Positions 33,603 to 44,111 of a stretch of 64,000 nucleotides of DNA are shown piece by piece. Each line of letters starts with the position of its first letter. The stretch's first letter is position 1. Origin of the DNA: Schizophyllum amplum (taxonomy: Eukaryota; Basidiomycota; Agaricomycetes; Agaricales; Schizophyllaceae); assembly GCA_007026445.1 (NCBI GenBank), contig VDMD01000014.1:604637-668636 (forward strand), given 5' to 3'. Position numbers and translations under genes: made by a program. Under the pieces are notes generated by a model. It ran no database searches, was not told where the DNA came from, and worked only from the letters and a program-made list of their open reading frames with translations.

Positions 33603-34893
33603 TTGCTGGTGAGTGTTTTGTGAACAATGTTATGGAGCGCGCTGCGTGTGGTGGAATGTAGTGTTGTGGAAGCAGGGACGCAGTGCTGCGCGGCTGCCCG
33701 TCTGTCTCCTGGTCTACCTGGTTCGGCGTGTCTGTTGGTTCGGCGTGGCTATTGAAATCATTGCTCATCCTTTCTTTCCGCAGGTCGTACTCATCCTATA
33801 TACCGCGCATTAGATGTATTTTTGCTCCGTCGAGCGGTGGAATGCAGAATGTGGCAGTGAAAATTTTAGCGTTCTTTTTCTTTCGTGCGGTGCTTGTTGG
33901 CGCGTGCGGTGCTTGTTGCCTCAGCCTCGCGCGATTTTGTTCATAACGTGGACGCGAGGCCCGGTCGCGCGATGATTCTTTCCTGGGCTGACTGTAGTGG
34001 CGCTTGGAAGACGTCCGTCGTTTCCGTCGCTCGTTGGCTTCCGTTGAGGTTGCGGTCGACTGCGCAAATGGACAATGACCTGGACTTGGGTGCGTGGAGC
34101 TGAATCATGCCCTGGTTATACATAAGTATCGGTGATTGGCGTTTCGCGGATCATGCATGGACGGGATCGACTGTCGACAGGATCTTTCAACGAAACTCTC
34201 CTTCGAAATTGCTGCCCTTGTATGCAGTCATCACGGTCGAGGAGACGGTTTTATGGTCTCTTTCGAGGGACGTAAGCTCAGTTAGCTATCTGGCTATGAT
34301 CAGTATTTGCACGCCCGCTCAAGCTCAAGACCGTGACGAGATTCGAAGCCGGAAACACGAACGTCACGTGTGACTATAAGTACGGCGCCACGTGCTATGC
34401 TATGACGGAGACTTGGAGTCGGACGTCCACTTCGCGACTGTTGCTGATGAACGTAACTGCGAGCTGACTGGCGATTCTTTTGTTCTCCTCGGCATTCGCA
34501 TCGATGATTTCAACTGTGCTGCAGCCTCGGTTTCAACCTGGTTAGCAAGCTCGAATACATCCAGGGGACGTCTCCTGCCCAACTCAACGCTACAGGAGAA
34601 GGATGAGAGAGTTGGAACTGAGACCTCCAGCTTTCGTTAATTCATCTGTATTGGGACTAGCAGCGTTGCTTACAGGTCTGCGGCGGCATTTCTTGCTGAT
34701 CTTCAACAGTGTTGCATGCCGGTCAAGGTCCGTTTCAAGATCGTCGCGAGCCATCATCGCCGCACAGAGTCGGCAGCCGATCCAATGATTGCAGGGTCAC
34801 ATTGTATCGCCGTATATAAGTAGGCGCGCACAAAACCCTCTCCGCCTTCCTTTCCCTGCCCCTCTCCCCCTCATTTTACACCTATATCGCAAC
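33603..34893. other. Intergenic
   Basis: 1.3 kb. No conserved frame. A TATA box near the right end belongs to GH20 copy 2. Confidence 0.5.
34813..34820 (+). promoter_or_regulatory. TATA box of GH20 copy 2
   Basis: TATATAAG followed by a pyrimidine-rich leader and the ATG at 34894, 74 bp downstream. Confidence 0.6.
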
Positions 34894-36960
34894 ATGCACC
34901 GCCCCACCGCGGCGCTCCTTGCGCTTTCACTCCTTACCCCCTCCGTCTTCGGCAGCATCTGGCCCCTGCCGCGCTCCTTTCCAACGGCACCCTCGTTTCT
35001 GCAGCTCGCGCCCGACTTCAGTTTCGCGGTCGATGTGGACAGCGCGCCGGACGACCTCTACGCGGCTGTAGACCGCACTCAGGACGCCATCCGCACGGCG
35101 CTCATCGAGCGGCTGACCGTCGGCCGCGGCTCCCTCGACCAGGACGCTATCGGCGGGGCGCCCATGCTCTCCTCCGTGGCCCTCCAGCTCAGCGCGGACG
35201 CCATCGTGCGGCCCATTGCTGAGGAGGCCGTGCAGGCGCTGGGCAATCGCTCCGAGAGCTACAGCCTGTATGTGCCGGATGACGGCTCGGAGGCGGTCAT
35301 CTCGGCAAACAGCACGCTCGGGCTCTTGCGCGGGCTGACGTCGTTCGAGCAGCTGTGGTACACGCTGGGGAACGTGACGTACACGAACATCGCGCCTGTG
35401 ACCATCGAGAACGACGCACCAGCCTACGTGAGTGGTTATTTCTGGTGTGTGTGCACCCCTAGTAAACTAAATGGGACTCGTGTTTACAGCCGTACCGTGG
35501 GTTTATGCTGGACACGGCGCGGAACTAGTACGTGGTCCTTGTGCGTGCGTCTGGAATAGCGTGGCTTATCGGTCGTAGCTTCTCGGTCAACGACATCAAG
35601 CGGACACTTACGGCTATGTCGTTCGTGAAGATGAGCATGTTCCACTGGCATATCGTGGACAGCCAGAGCTTCCCGCTCATCGTGGACGACTTCCCGGAAC
35701 TGGCGCAGACGGGCGCGTATTCGTCAGACAAGGTATACACACCCGACAACGTGCAGGATATTGTCTCGTATGCGGCGCAGGTGAGCAGGCTAGCATTGAC
35801 GGCGCCATGTCATTACTTACGCCTGTCCTTCACAGCTCGGCATTGACGTCTTGATGGTACGATAGCTTGAGCACAGCGCGCGAGATTTGCAGGCTCACGT
35901 CTACCAGGAAATTGACATGCCTGGTCACACGGACATCGTCGGCCTAGCGCACCCGGAGTACGTCGCGTGCAGCCAGAGCGCGCCTTGGGGCACGTACGCC
36001 GCCGAGCCGCCTGCCGGCCAGCTGCGCTTCACCTCCAGCGAGGTCGCCGACTTCGCTTCCGCACTCGTGTCGAGCGTCGCGGGCACGCTGTCGTCGCCGT
36101 ACTTCAGCACGGGCGGCGACGAGGTCAACACTGCGTGCTACGATGAGGATGAGCAGTTCCAGCAGGAGCTCAACGCAACTGGAGCGACGTTCGACAGCGC
36201 CCTCGATACGTTCATCGGGCAGGTGCATGGCTCGCTTGTGGAGATTGGCAAGACCCCCGGTGGTATGGGAAGGTAAGTGGGCGCTGTGTGGCAGCAGGAC
36301 GCCTGCCAATGACTTATGGTGTCGCGCAGAGATGGTCCTTGACCAGAACGTCACCCTTTCCAACGACACGATTGTCATCGTGTGGGTTTCGTCCGAAAAC
36401 GCGGCCAAGGTCGCGGAGCAGAACTTCAAGATCGTGCACGGCCCATCGGACTACTTCTACCTCGACTGTGGTGCCGGCGCATGGGTCGGCAACTACCCGT
36501 ACGGGTGCGCTCACTCTTCCCTGCGCGTCGCCCGCGCCCTTCTAACAGCCCTTCAGAAGCAGCTGGTGCGACCCTTTCAAGTCGTGGCAGTACGCGTACA
36601 CCTTCGACCCGCTGGCCAACCTCACCAGCGACCAGGCGAGCCTCGTGATGGGCGGTCCGTGGCTCCCCCTTTTGTCAGTCAACGTTGAGTACTGACAAGG
36701 ACACCCCAGGTCAGCAGTTATTGTGGACCGAGCAGGTCGGACCGGAGAGCCTCGACTCCACCGTGTGGCCGCGCGCGGCGAGCTCGGCGGAGACCTTCTG
36801 GACGGCTACGCAACCCGATGGCAGCGTCCTCGACGTCAACACCGCGCTGCCGCGCCTGCACGAGCTGCGCTACCGGCTCTTGGAAAAGGGCGTCGGCGCG
36901 AAGGCGCTGCAGCCCGAGTGGTGCGCGATGCGCCCTTTCTTGTGCAATCTCGAAGCTTGA
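34894..36960 (+). CDS. Secreted beta-N-acetylhexosaminidase, GH20 (copy 2)
   Basis: Paralogue of the gene at 1389-3584 with matching intron positions. Signal peptide MHRPTAALLALSLLTPSVFG, then SIWPLPRSF, LLRGLTSFEQLWYTL, PYRGFMLDTARNYFSVNDIK (first intron before PYRG), MFHWHIVDSQSFPLIV, GIDVLMEIDMPGHTD, catalytic Asp-Glu in YFSTGGDEVNTACYDED, VWVSSENAAKVAE, GPSDYFYLDCGAG, SSWCDPFKSWQYAYTFDPL, QQLLWTEQVGPESLDSTVWP and a C-terminus CNLEA. One extra C in a run of five at 36253-36257 breaks the frame exactly in the conserved PVVWEEM motif; with four Cs the frame would continue. All other junctions are clean. Substrate: terminal N-acetylhexosamine of chitin or glycan chains, outside the cell. Confidence 0.92.
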
Positions 36961-37472
36961 GAGTCGAGCTCGAGGAAAATTGGGCGGTAAAAGGCATGTT
37001 CACGGACGATCTATGGGGTACTTGCTATCTATATATCTATCTACTGTATTCTCAGAGCGTACAATCTGGATAATGTTGCTTATTACATCGATTGCATTCA
37101 CCGGTATTCCGCATAGCGAACGAGTATGCATGCGCCTTCGAGCTTTAGCGCATCAGCAACTCCCAAGCGCCCAAGGACCCGGGCCTACAAGTCAACGTCT
37201 CACCCAAAATATTTTGCTTGTCTCTGTTTGCGGTTATGGGCGCATACACAAGGTAGGATATACAGCTTATGGATCTTTAAGGTATATGAATAGTTGGTGA
37301 TTGTAGACCTGTTGTAGACTGTGCATACAGCTATATACACATGCGGTGATCATAAGTTACATTATATAGAAGAGCGTGCGTGAGCGATCAATTCGGAAAA
37401 TATTAACAAGTGCAGAAGTTACGCAGGGTCTTTAAACATGTAGGACGAGGGCAGTCAGTACAGTACCTGCAT
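36961..37472. other. Intergenic, convergent
   Basis: AT-richer stretch between 3' ends of GH20 copy 2 (+) and the two-finger protein (-); ends of transcripts probably overlap here. Contains a short run of TATCTA repeats near 37027-37050. No gene seen. Confidence 0.5.
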
Positions 37473-38496
37473 CTACCTCGAAGTGTCCATACGAAAGGAC
37501 GGCAGAAATGCAATGGGCGGGACTGAGTCCGACTCAGCGTCCGAATCGTCTGGGTCTGTCCAGACAGCGGGCGCAAGGAGCGGCACCGATGTGGCTTCGA
37601 TGATCGTGAGGCGTGGTCTCTGCAGGTTCTGCGCATGCATACGCGAACCGGACAAACGTGGCCTGTAGTACAGGCTCTGCTCATAATCCGTTGCAGAGCC
37701 CGAAGTACTTCTTGGGGAAGGCGACGGGGAAGGCGGTCGCGGTGTCGGCGAAGGCTTGTGCAGTGCGGGATGGGGCATGTGAAGTGTCGGATGAGGCACC
37801 TGTGATGCTGCATAGTACGGCCTCTGTTTCGTCGCATAGGGCCTCTGGGGTATCCGAGAGGGAGTGTATGGTATCGAAGAGGGCACCTGCGATGTTGACG
37901 GGGGCAGTCGAGACGTCGAGGCGGGCATCTGTGGTGGTAGGGACTGCATCTGCGTTTGTGGCGGAGGCGGGGCAGGCATCGGGGAAGCTCTCCTGCTCAC
38001 ACCGCCACCGCCACGTTTCGACTTCGGGACCCAGCCATGTTTGCGCTTCCTATGCTTGTTCAAGCACGACGGGTCGGCAGTATTGTAAGCGCAACTCGGG
38101 CACTGATGCTTACGCTCCTTCGTGCTGCATTGATGTCAGCCCTGGGGCGATGCGCTGGATGGACACGGCACATACTGTCTGGCACGGATGTGTATCTTCA
38201 CAGTGTTCTTCTGCGGGCATCGCAGGGGGCAGTACGGGCAGATGTATGGGCTGTGAAGACAGCGTGAGAAGGCAGTACAAAGACGACGACAGCGGGATGG
38301 GCGCGTACCGTTCGACATCGTCCTTGTCGTAGATCACGTCGAGTTCTGCGGCAGGCTCCTGCTCAGGGAGAGGCGGAGTTATTTGCCTGGTTGGAGACGC
38401 GGATGTGGCGAGGGACTGCGCAATAAGTCACGAGGGCGGTCCCAAAGGACAGGGTCAATCACGCACCTCGATGGTGACGAGGCGGACAGCGGCCAT
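37473..38496 (-). CDS. Two-finger C2H2 zinc-finger protein
   Basis: Four exons. ATG at 38496 gives MAAVRLVTIE; an intron follows. Exon 2 ends IYDKDDVER, exon 3 holds finger 1 and exon 4 holds finger 2 and the tail. Finger 1, CPYCPLRCPQKN...HIRARH, and finger 2, CPSCAYNTADPS...HRKRKH, both fit C-x2-C-x12-H-x4-H, and sit near residues 45-100. The rest (about 185 residues) is Pro/Ser-rich with degenerate repeats of S-R-x-P-x-S-T-S-Q-V-P type, ending FRMDTSR at the TGA 37473. Likely a nuclear DNA-binding regulator; no close family recognised. The frame is intact. Confidence 0.8.
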
Positions 38497-39387
38497 GGCG
38501 GAGCGGGACCGGCGGCTGGTAACTTCTTGCTTGGAGGAGCTGGTGGGAGCTGGTGGTGGGGAGAAATCAAAGCACGCGGCGCTCATTATAAAGCATCCCC
38601 GGGGTGATAGTGATGGTTTGATGGGTTTTGGTCATAAAGAACTTTTGGACCATGCCACGTGCGCATGTTTATGGCCATCAAATGTTTTCCTCGCCGATCG
38701 CATGTCCTTCGCAACGGATGGTCGAGTTTATAACCTTCAGCTAGCTTCTCTTGCTATAGATCTAGGGCTGCGATGGCTTGTCTATGCTAGCATCTGTCGC
38801 TTGACGGTTCCTGCGTTCGTAGCGAATAAAGCTGACGTAGACGGTAAACAGGCCAGGCGATTCGGACTCAAGAGATGAGAGCACTGTACACAGGTCTATG
38901 TTCAAGACCTCCTAAGCACATTGCCTCTGCACATTGGTCCTATCTACTTTACCAGTCACAAGCGCATTTGTCTGTGGCTTGAGCAGAGACTCTGTCGGGT
39001 TCGTGGGTGGGACCGTGAGAGCGACATGCTAGCGTACAGCCATGCACAAACAGAGTGTTTGAGATTGGAGTCTGCTCGGGCGCCCCTGTGATATCAATTC
39101 TCAGATAGGTAGATATGTGCTCTGATCAGATGTAGCGGGTAGAACAATACCTTCCAAATCGAGAAACAACGCAGTGAACGCACGCGGTTGTCACCATGCC
39201 CTTTTTGGTATCTACTCTTTCGTCTGCCCTTCATCATCTTTGTCGTTGCTGGCCATATCTTTCTCCATCTATCAAACGGATGCTCCGAAGAACGACAATC
39301 TAATGAGATTATATTCCGGCCTTTCAACGCTTCCACGAGGACCGCAACTACAGCCATAAGTCAAGACATCACTGCAAAAGACGGAAG
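38497..39387. other. Divergent intergenic region
   Basis: Between the starts of two zinc-finger genes. Frames present are shadows without motifs. No repeat recognised. Confidence 0.5.
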
Positions 39388-42300
39388 ATGGAGCATACCT
39401 CATCGGATGGAATAGGGACGGGAGTGCGTTGTAAATCCGATACTGCCTTTGACTCTCGGTCTGACGACTCACAGCCAGCTTTGAACCTACACTTCGACTA
39501 TGGGCGCCAACCGCCTCGTCAAGTGCCGCAGTCCTGGCCCCTTCCCCAGCAACCCCAACCTGCACCGCAGACGATGTCACTACAGGAAAATATGATGCAA
39601 GCACGTCTAGCGCCAGTTCCCCCCGCAGCCTTTGCAACCAATCCCTCCCCCGAATCTGTGCTCGCGCTCTTGAACCGCGTGTTGGAGCGCGTACGCGTCC
39701 AGGAGGACCTTTTCCACATCCGCGACAATGCGCTACACAATCGAGAGGCCGACCACGTAGCCGCTGGCATAATGGGTCCACTGGAAGCAGCTCACCAGAG
39801 GGGACGGGAGCTCGATGACCGCGAGCAGTACCTGATCGAGTGCGAGGCAACCTTGGTGCAACAGTCACACAACCTGCGCGTCTCGGAGCAGGCGTTGAGG
39901 GATCGAGAGAAGCGCCTTACTATATGGGAGCGACGTCTGCGGGAAGCGGAGATGGTCCTCCTCCGCCGCGCGAAACAATGGAAGCACTACTCGCACCAGC
40001 TCATGGCGATCTCGCGGGCAGCGAAGGCGGGGCCAGGGGGTGCAGCGTCTGAACAAGGAGCCAAAAGTGAGTCACAAGGTCATCTTCACTCACATCCACC
40101 AACTAAACGTATGTGCTGGAAGCGCCTGCACAGGACACTTCGACGCGACAGCGCAAGCATTCGCACACCCATTCTAACGGCGGCAGCATCACCACGTTCC
40201 CCACGATGCCTGCCACACCGATCCTCATCGATCTCACTACACCTCCTTCATCCCCTCACACTCAAGCTATGGATGTCGACGATGCTGGCCCTTCACGACC
40301 GCAAACAGCGCCCGGCAATGCGCAACGAGATGCAAACCCTGCGGCAGCTGGCGGTACTCCCTCACAACCATCCAATCAACCTGCAACTCCCGTTTCTCAG
40401 TCCAAACCCGAGCGACGTTACCACAGCGCAGACCACACAAGAGGGACCGTTCATGAGACCTCTCATATCAACATCCCTCATCCAACATCCTGGATAATGC
40501 ACAATGCGGGCGGCCAACCTCAAGCCCGTACTTTATCTGCTCCTCTGCTTGCGTCTACTGGGCCGGCGCAACATGCTTCCATGCAGGCGCAACAGGCGTC
40601 GATGCCGGCGCAGCAGACTTCGATGCCTGAGCCAAAACAGTCGGTGCCCGCGCCGCAGCATTCGATGTCCCCTCCCGGCGCCAGCCGACCGGAGTTTTTG
40701 CAACTCTTATCCAGTCATTCACATCCACGGTCTCGGACGCCGCCACCTACCGGAGGGACGCCTTCACAGTCGGCGTCTGCCTTCGTTGGGAGACCGCCTG
40801 CGCACAACGCTCAGATGCAAGTGCAAGCAGGCCTGCGATCGAGCGAAGGTACACCAATGACATCGAGTCAGCCTACAGTCATTCCATCGAATCAGCCTAC
40901 AGCCATCGCGTCGAACCAATCCGCAAGAGCACCCATACCCATAAGGCAGCCACCACCCGTTTGGAACACCTTCTCGAGCTCGCCTATGGTAGCAAGCTCA
41001 TCTCATGTTCCACCTCCTCCCGATGCAGCAACGTCGACAACTGCAACGGCTGCATTATACTCGGCACCGCTGCCATCTTCGCCGCCGCGAACATCGCCTG
41101 CTCCTCAGACCTCTCCTCTGCCTCGGACCTCCCCTCCACATCGCACGTCACCTGCACCTCGCACGTCGCCTCCACCCCGCTCGTCACCTCCGCCGCGCTC
41201 GTCACTCCCGCCGCGCTCATCACCTCCACGTCGCATGTCGCCCTTGCCGCAATCTTTGTATTTGCCCACGCGCGGTGGCGCGCCGCCTTCCTCGCCGACT
41301 GTAGCTGTGAAGCGAGAGGATGACGGCGCCGGGGTGGAGGCTGAGAATGCAGACAAGGCGGCAGTCAAGGAAGAGAGCTCGGATATGGAAATAGACGAAC
41401 TTGCGGACGACGGTTCCGATCCTGCGCCCATGCAAGTTGACGGCAGGGCCAACATAACTGGCGGCTCGGGGGAAAACCAACATGATGCGCATGCTGCACG
41501 ACAGCTGCCCGAGTCCAGTCCGGTCTTGCCAACTCGCCTATCAAACGAGACCCCAATGCAGAAGAACGTCGATGATGCAACATTTATGCCACCTCCGCCC
41601 ATTTCTGCCGCGGGGCCCGTGTTTCCGACTGCTCAGCAACCTGCTACGAGCAACGCCCCGCAGGGCGCCCCCAAGCCTGCCGCCCTGGACTTGTCCCGCA
41701 CGGTTGCTCCTGCAACCAGCAAAGCAGCAGGGTCGCCGACGACGCCCAAAGGAACGGCTGCTTCCAGCGCGCCTCCGAAGAAGATGGCTTTCCCCTTCAA
41801 GAAAAAACCACCGCCTTCTACGTCGGGGACGACGGTAGCGGCTACTTGGGCGCATAATCCCGCGGATCTACGACCAGCGTCTGCTTCGGTTGCAGCGACT
41901 ACCTCAGTCTCTTTCGCCTCGAAGCCGGCCTCACCATCCAAACCCAGCTACGCTACGTCGCAACTTGCAGCAACGAGGTCTGCGTCCGAATCCAGCAGAG
42001 GGCCAGCGAGCTCGCCGTCCGCCACACATCCGGCGAAGTACGCCACGAGTTCTACGACCCCATATACACCCGCCCGCAAACCAATGTTCACCTCCAAACC
42101 CGCGTCCGCCTCCAAGCCCATGTTCACGCGCTCAGCGCAGCCTCCAAGTACATCCTCCGTGTCTACGCAGGATGCGGCGACTCGCAAGGAAGAGCCTGAG
42201 CAGGGCCTGTCTTTCCGACACCTGCAGGTTGTGATGAAGTTGGAGGATGACGGTACTTGGAAGTGCCGTCTGTGTTCGTCGATTGGGAAGTCGAAGAGGT

Positions 42301-42483
42301 TTGGAAAGCACACGTGAGTAATGTTTTTTTTGTGAGTGATTTTTTCTGATCTTGTGCAGATTAATGCCTGACCTTGCGGCCCATATAAGGGATGTCCACC
42401 CTATCGCTGCGCGTGATCTTGCTGGAGTGCGTAATTGGGAACTTGCGGACATACGAGGGAGGCTCGGGCTGGGCAAGCAGTGA
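39388..42483 (+). CDS. Long Pro/Ser-rich protein with N-terminal coiled coil and C-terminal zinc finger
   Basis: Three exons, about 1000 aa, no recognised family. Exon 1 (39388-40065) carries a predicted coiled coil around 39650-39990, with LNRVLERVRVQEDLFHIRD, DDREQYLIECEATLVQQ and LRDREKRLTIWERRLREAE. Exon 2 (about 40125-42314) is low-complexity: LIDLTTPPSSP (hydrophobic-acidic, possible SUMO-interaction site), Gln/Met/Ala repeats at 40568-40650 and a Pro-Arg-Ser minisatellite at 41060-41260 (units like PRTSPPP). The end reads WKCRLCSSIGKSKRFGKH, then HIRDVH, giving a C2H2-like finger split by the last intron (42315-42360). An acidic segment EESSDMEIDELADDG precedes it. Probably nuclear. 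The frame stays open over 700 codons of exon 2, strongly supporting a real gene. Confidence 0.85.
41060..41260 (+). repeat. Minisatellite in coding DNA, Pro-Arg-Ser repeat
   Basis: About nine tandem units near 18-24 nt encode variants of PRTSP/PRSSPP. Degenerate in DNA but all in frame, so selection or recent expansion preserves the reading frame. Repeat number may vary between strains. Confidence 0.75.
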
Positions 42484-42853
42484 CAAGTTGTAGTGGACAT
42501 GAGAAGGCTTGTACCATTGAAGAGACAGATACCCGTACGACTACAACGACCTGGGCTTGGTTGTATATGTTATCGACGCTTTGTTTGCTGACAGTGCTTA
42601 TATATTTCTGTTATCTACTCATGATGTACGGGCAAACCCTTAGAATCGTCTGACGTCTGGTTCCCGCTGTTATCGTTGAACGGAAAGTCAAGACAAAAGT
42701 TCCAGTTAAGTGGAGGTGTGGGTCCAGGATATACTTACCTACATAGGTCAAACCTAGGTCCAAGTGTTGTTCGGGCCGATTCCCGAGATAAGATTAGATG
42801 ACCCTCCTTCTACTTTGGGGCCTGGGCAGGCTTGTTCTCCGACAGCCATCATC
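42484..42853. other. Intergenic
   Basis: 370 bp between the zinc-finger gene and NF-YC, same strand. Nothing recognised. Confidence 0.5.
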
Positions 42854-43586
42854 ATGCCCCCCGAAAGCACTTCTGAGCCCCTCGTTCAAGCTGGACAACC
42901 GCTGAATGACTTTTTGCGCTCCTTCTGGCAGCGGCAGGTGGACGCAGCTGAGCAGGAAACGCCGGACTACCGCCATCCAGCACTCCCGCTTGCGCGCATT
43001 AAGAAAGTCATGAAGAGCGATCCTGACGTAAAGGTGAGGAAGTTCTGCCAGCCAAAGTATAGATGCCTGCTAAACTATGTATCTCTAGATGATAGCCGCA
43101 GACGGTACGCTGCTCTGTGACCTCCGCCGCGCGCCGCGTCCATGACCCGCGCCGCAGCCCCAATATTGTTCTGCAAAGCTTGCGAAAGTGTGTCTATTCC
43201 GATCCGTTTGTTGCTCTATATCTGAATTGCGTCTTACATTGCATCAGTCTTTATTGCTGAGATTACTGCTCGCGCGTTCATCGTCGCTGACGCAAACAAG
43301 CGACGGACGCTCTCGCGCGCTGATATTGCGAAGGCTCTGAGCAAGTCCGACCAGTTTGACTTTTTGATCGATATCGTACCGAGGGATGATCTGCCCTTTG
43401 CCCCCGCTCCAGCGCGAAAAGTGTTGAAAACGGAGGAGGTGCGTATAGCCTGAGCATCGGACACCTCGATTTTGGCTAACCGTATCAGCAGGAAGGGAAT
43501 AGCACCGGCCAAGAAGTAGGTGGTTCCGCCGGCAATATGCGCAATCACCACGAGTCTGAAGTGCTAGAGGAGGTATGCGGTTTGTG
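42854..43586 (+). CDS. HAP5: CCAAT-binding factor subunit C (NF-YC/HAP5), histone fold
   Basis: Histone-fold subunit of the heterotrimeric CCAAT-box factor. ATG at 42854 ([10 protein letters not shown]). The core [62 protein letters not shown] and [12 protein letters not shown] is diagnostic and distinguishes it from the Dpb3/CHRAC relatives. Introns lie after DVK, inside ADAP and inside CEIF, and one after KTEE. The domain is complete and in frame. The 3' end is unsure: reading on gives a stop at 43584 (EEVCGL), whereas a 24-nt gap with GT...AG borders would lead into another open stretch to about 43675; that is too short for a normal intron, so I use the earlier stop. Confidence 0.88.
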
Positions 43587-44111
43587 AGAGTTGCAGTACA
43601 GGAAGTTCATTGACGTCGTCGCTCAGCTGGAATCCTTACTCAACGACGCCGCCTCTGTACCACCCCGAATATGATATGAGAGTGTACCCTGGACGGGGTT
43701 TCCATACTCTAGAACCGCACTTCTGTTTCCAGTGATCAAATTTCAGAACCAGCCGTATATGTATCACGGTCACCTGAGTGGATTTCTTCAACTGACAGTG
43801 ACAAAGACTTTCCGTGCATCGCCAACCACGCGTGGACTTTCGGACGATTGAGCCGCACCGCTCATCTGCCAGCGAGGTACGCCGGAAGCTCGGATCTGAC
43901 GCCCTACGCGGTCGCGTGAACGGCGCGCCTTATCTCGGCATCTCAGCTGCTACTTATCTCAAACGGACGTCGTTCGCCTCGTCCTCCCGCCTTGATCTCG
44001 CCTTTGACCTCCAGGAGAACTCCTCCCTCTCACTCTTCCCGTCCATCCCTATCCCCGGGTTTCTCACATACGTCCGGATCCGTGACTCAGACCTTTGCGC
44101 AAGAGGACATC
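43587..44111. other. Intergenic or unresolved 3' end of NF-YC
   Basis: First 90 bp might be a last NF-YC exon (YRKFIDVVAQLESLL frame). The remainder is upstream sequence of the M64 peptidase; no TATA box stands out. Confidence 0.4.
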
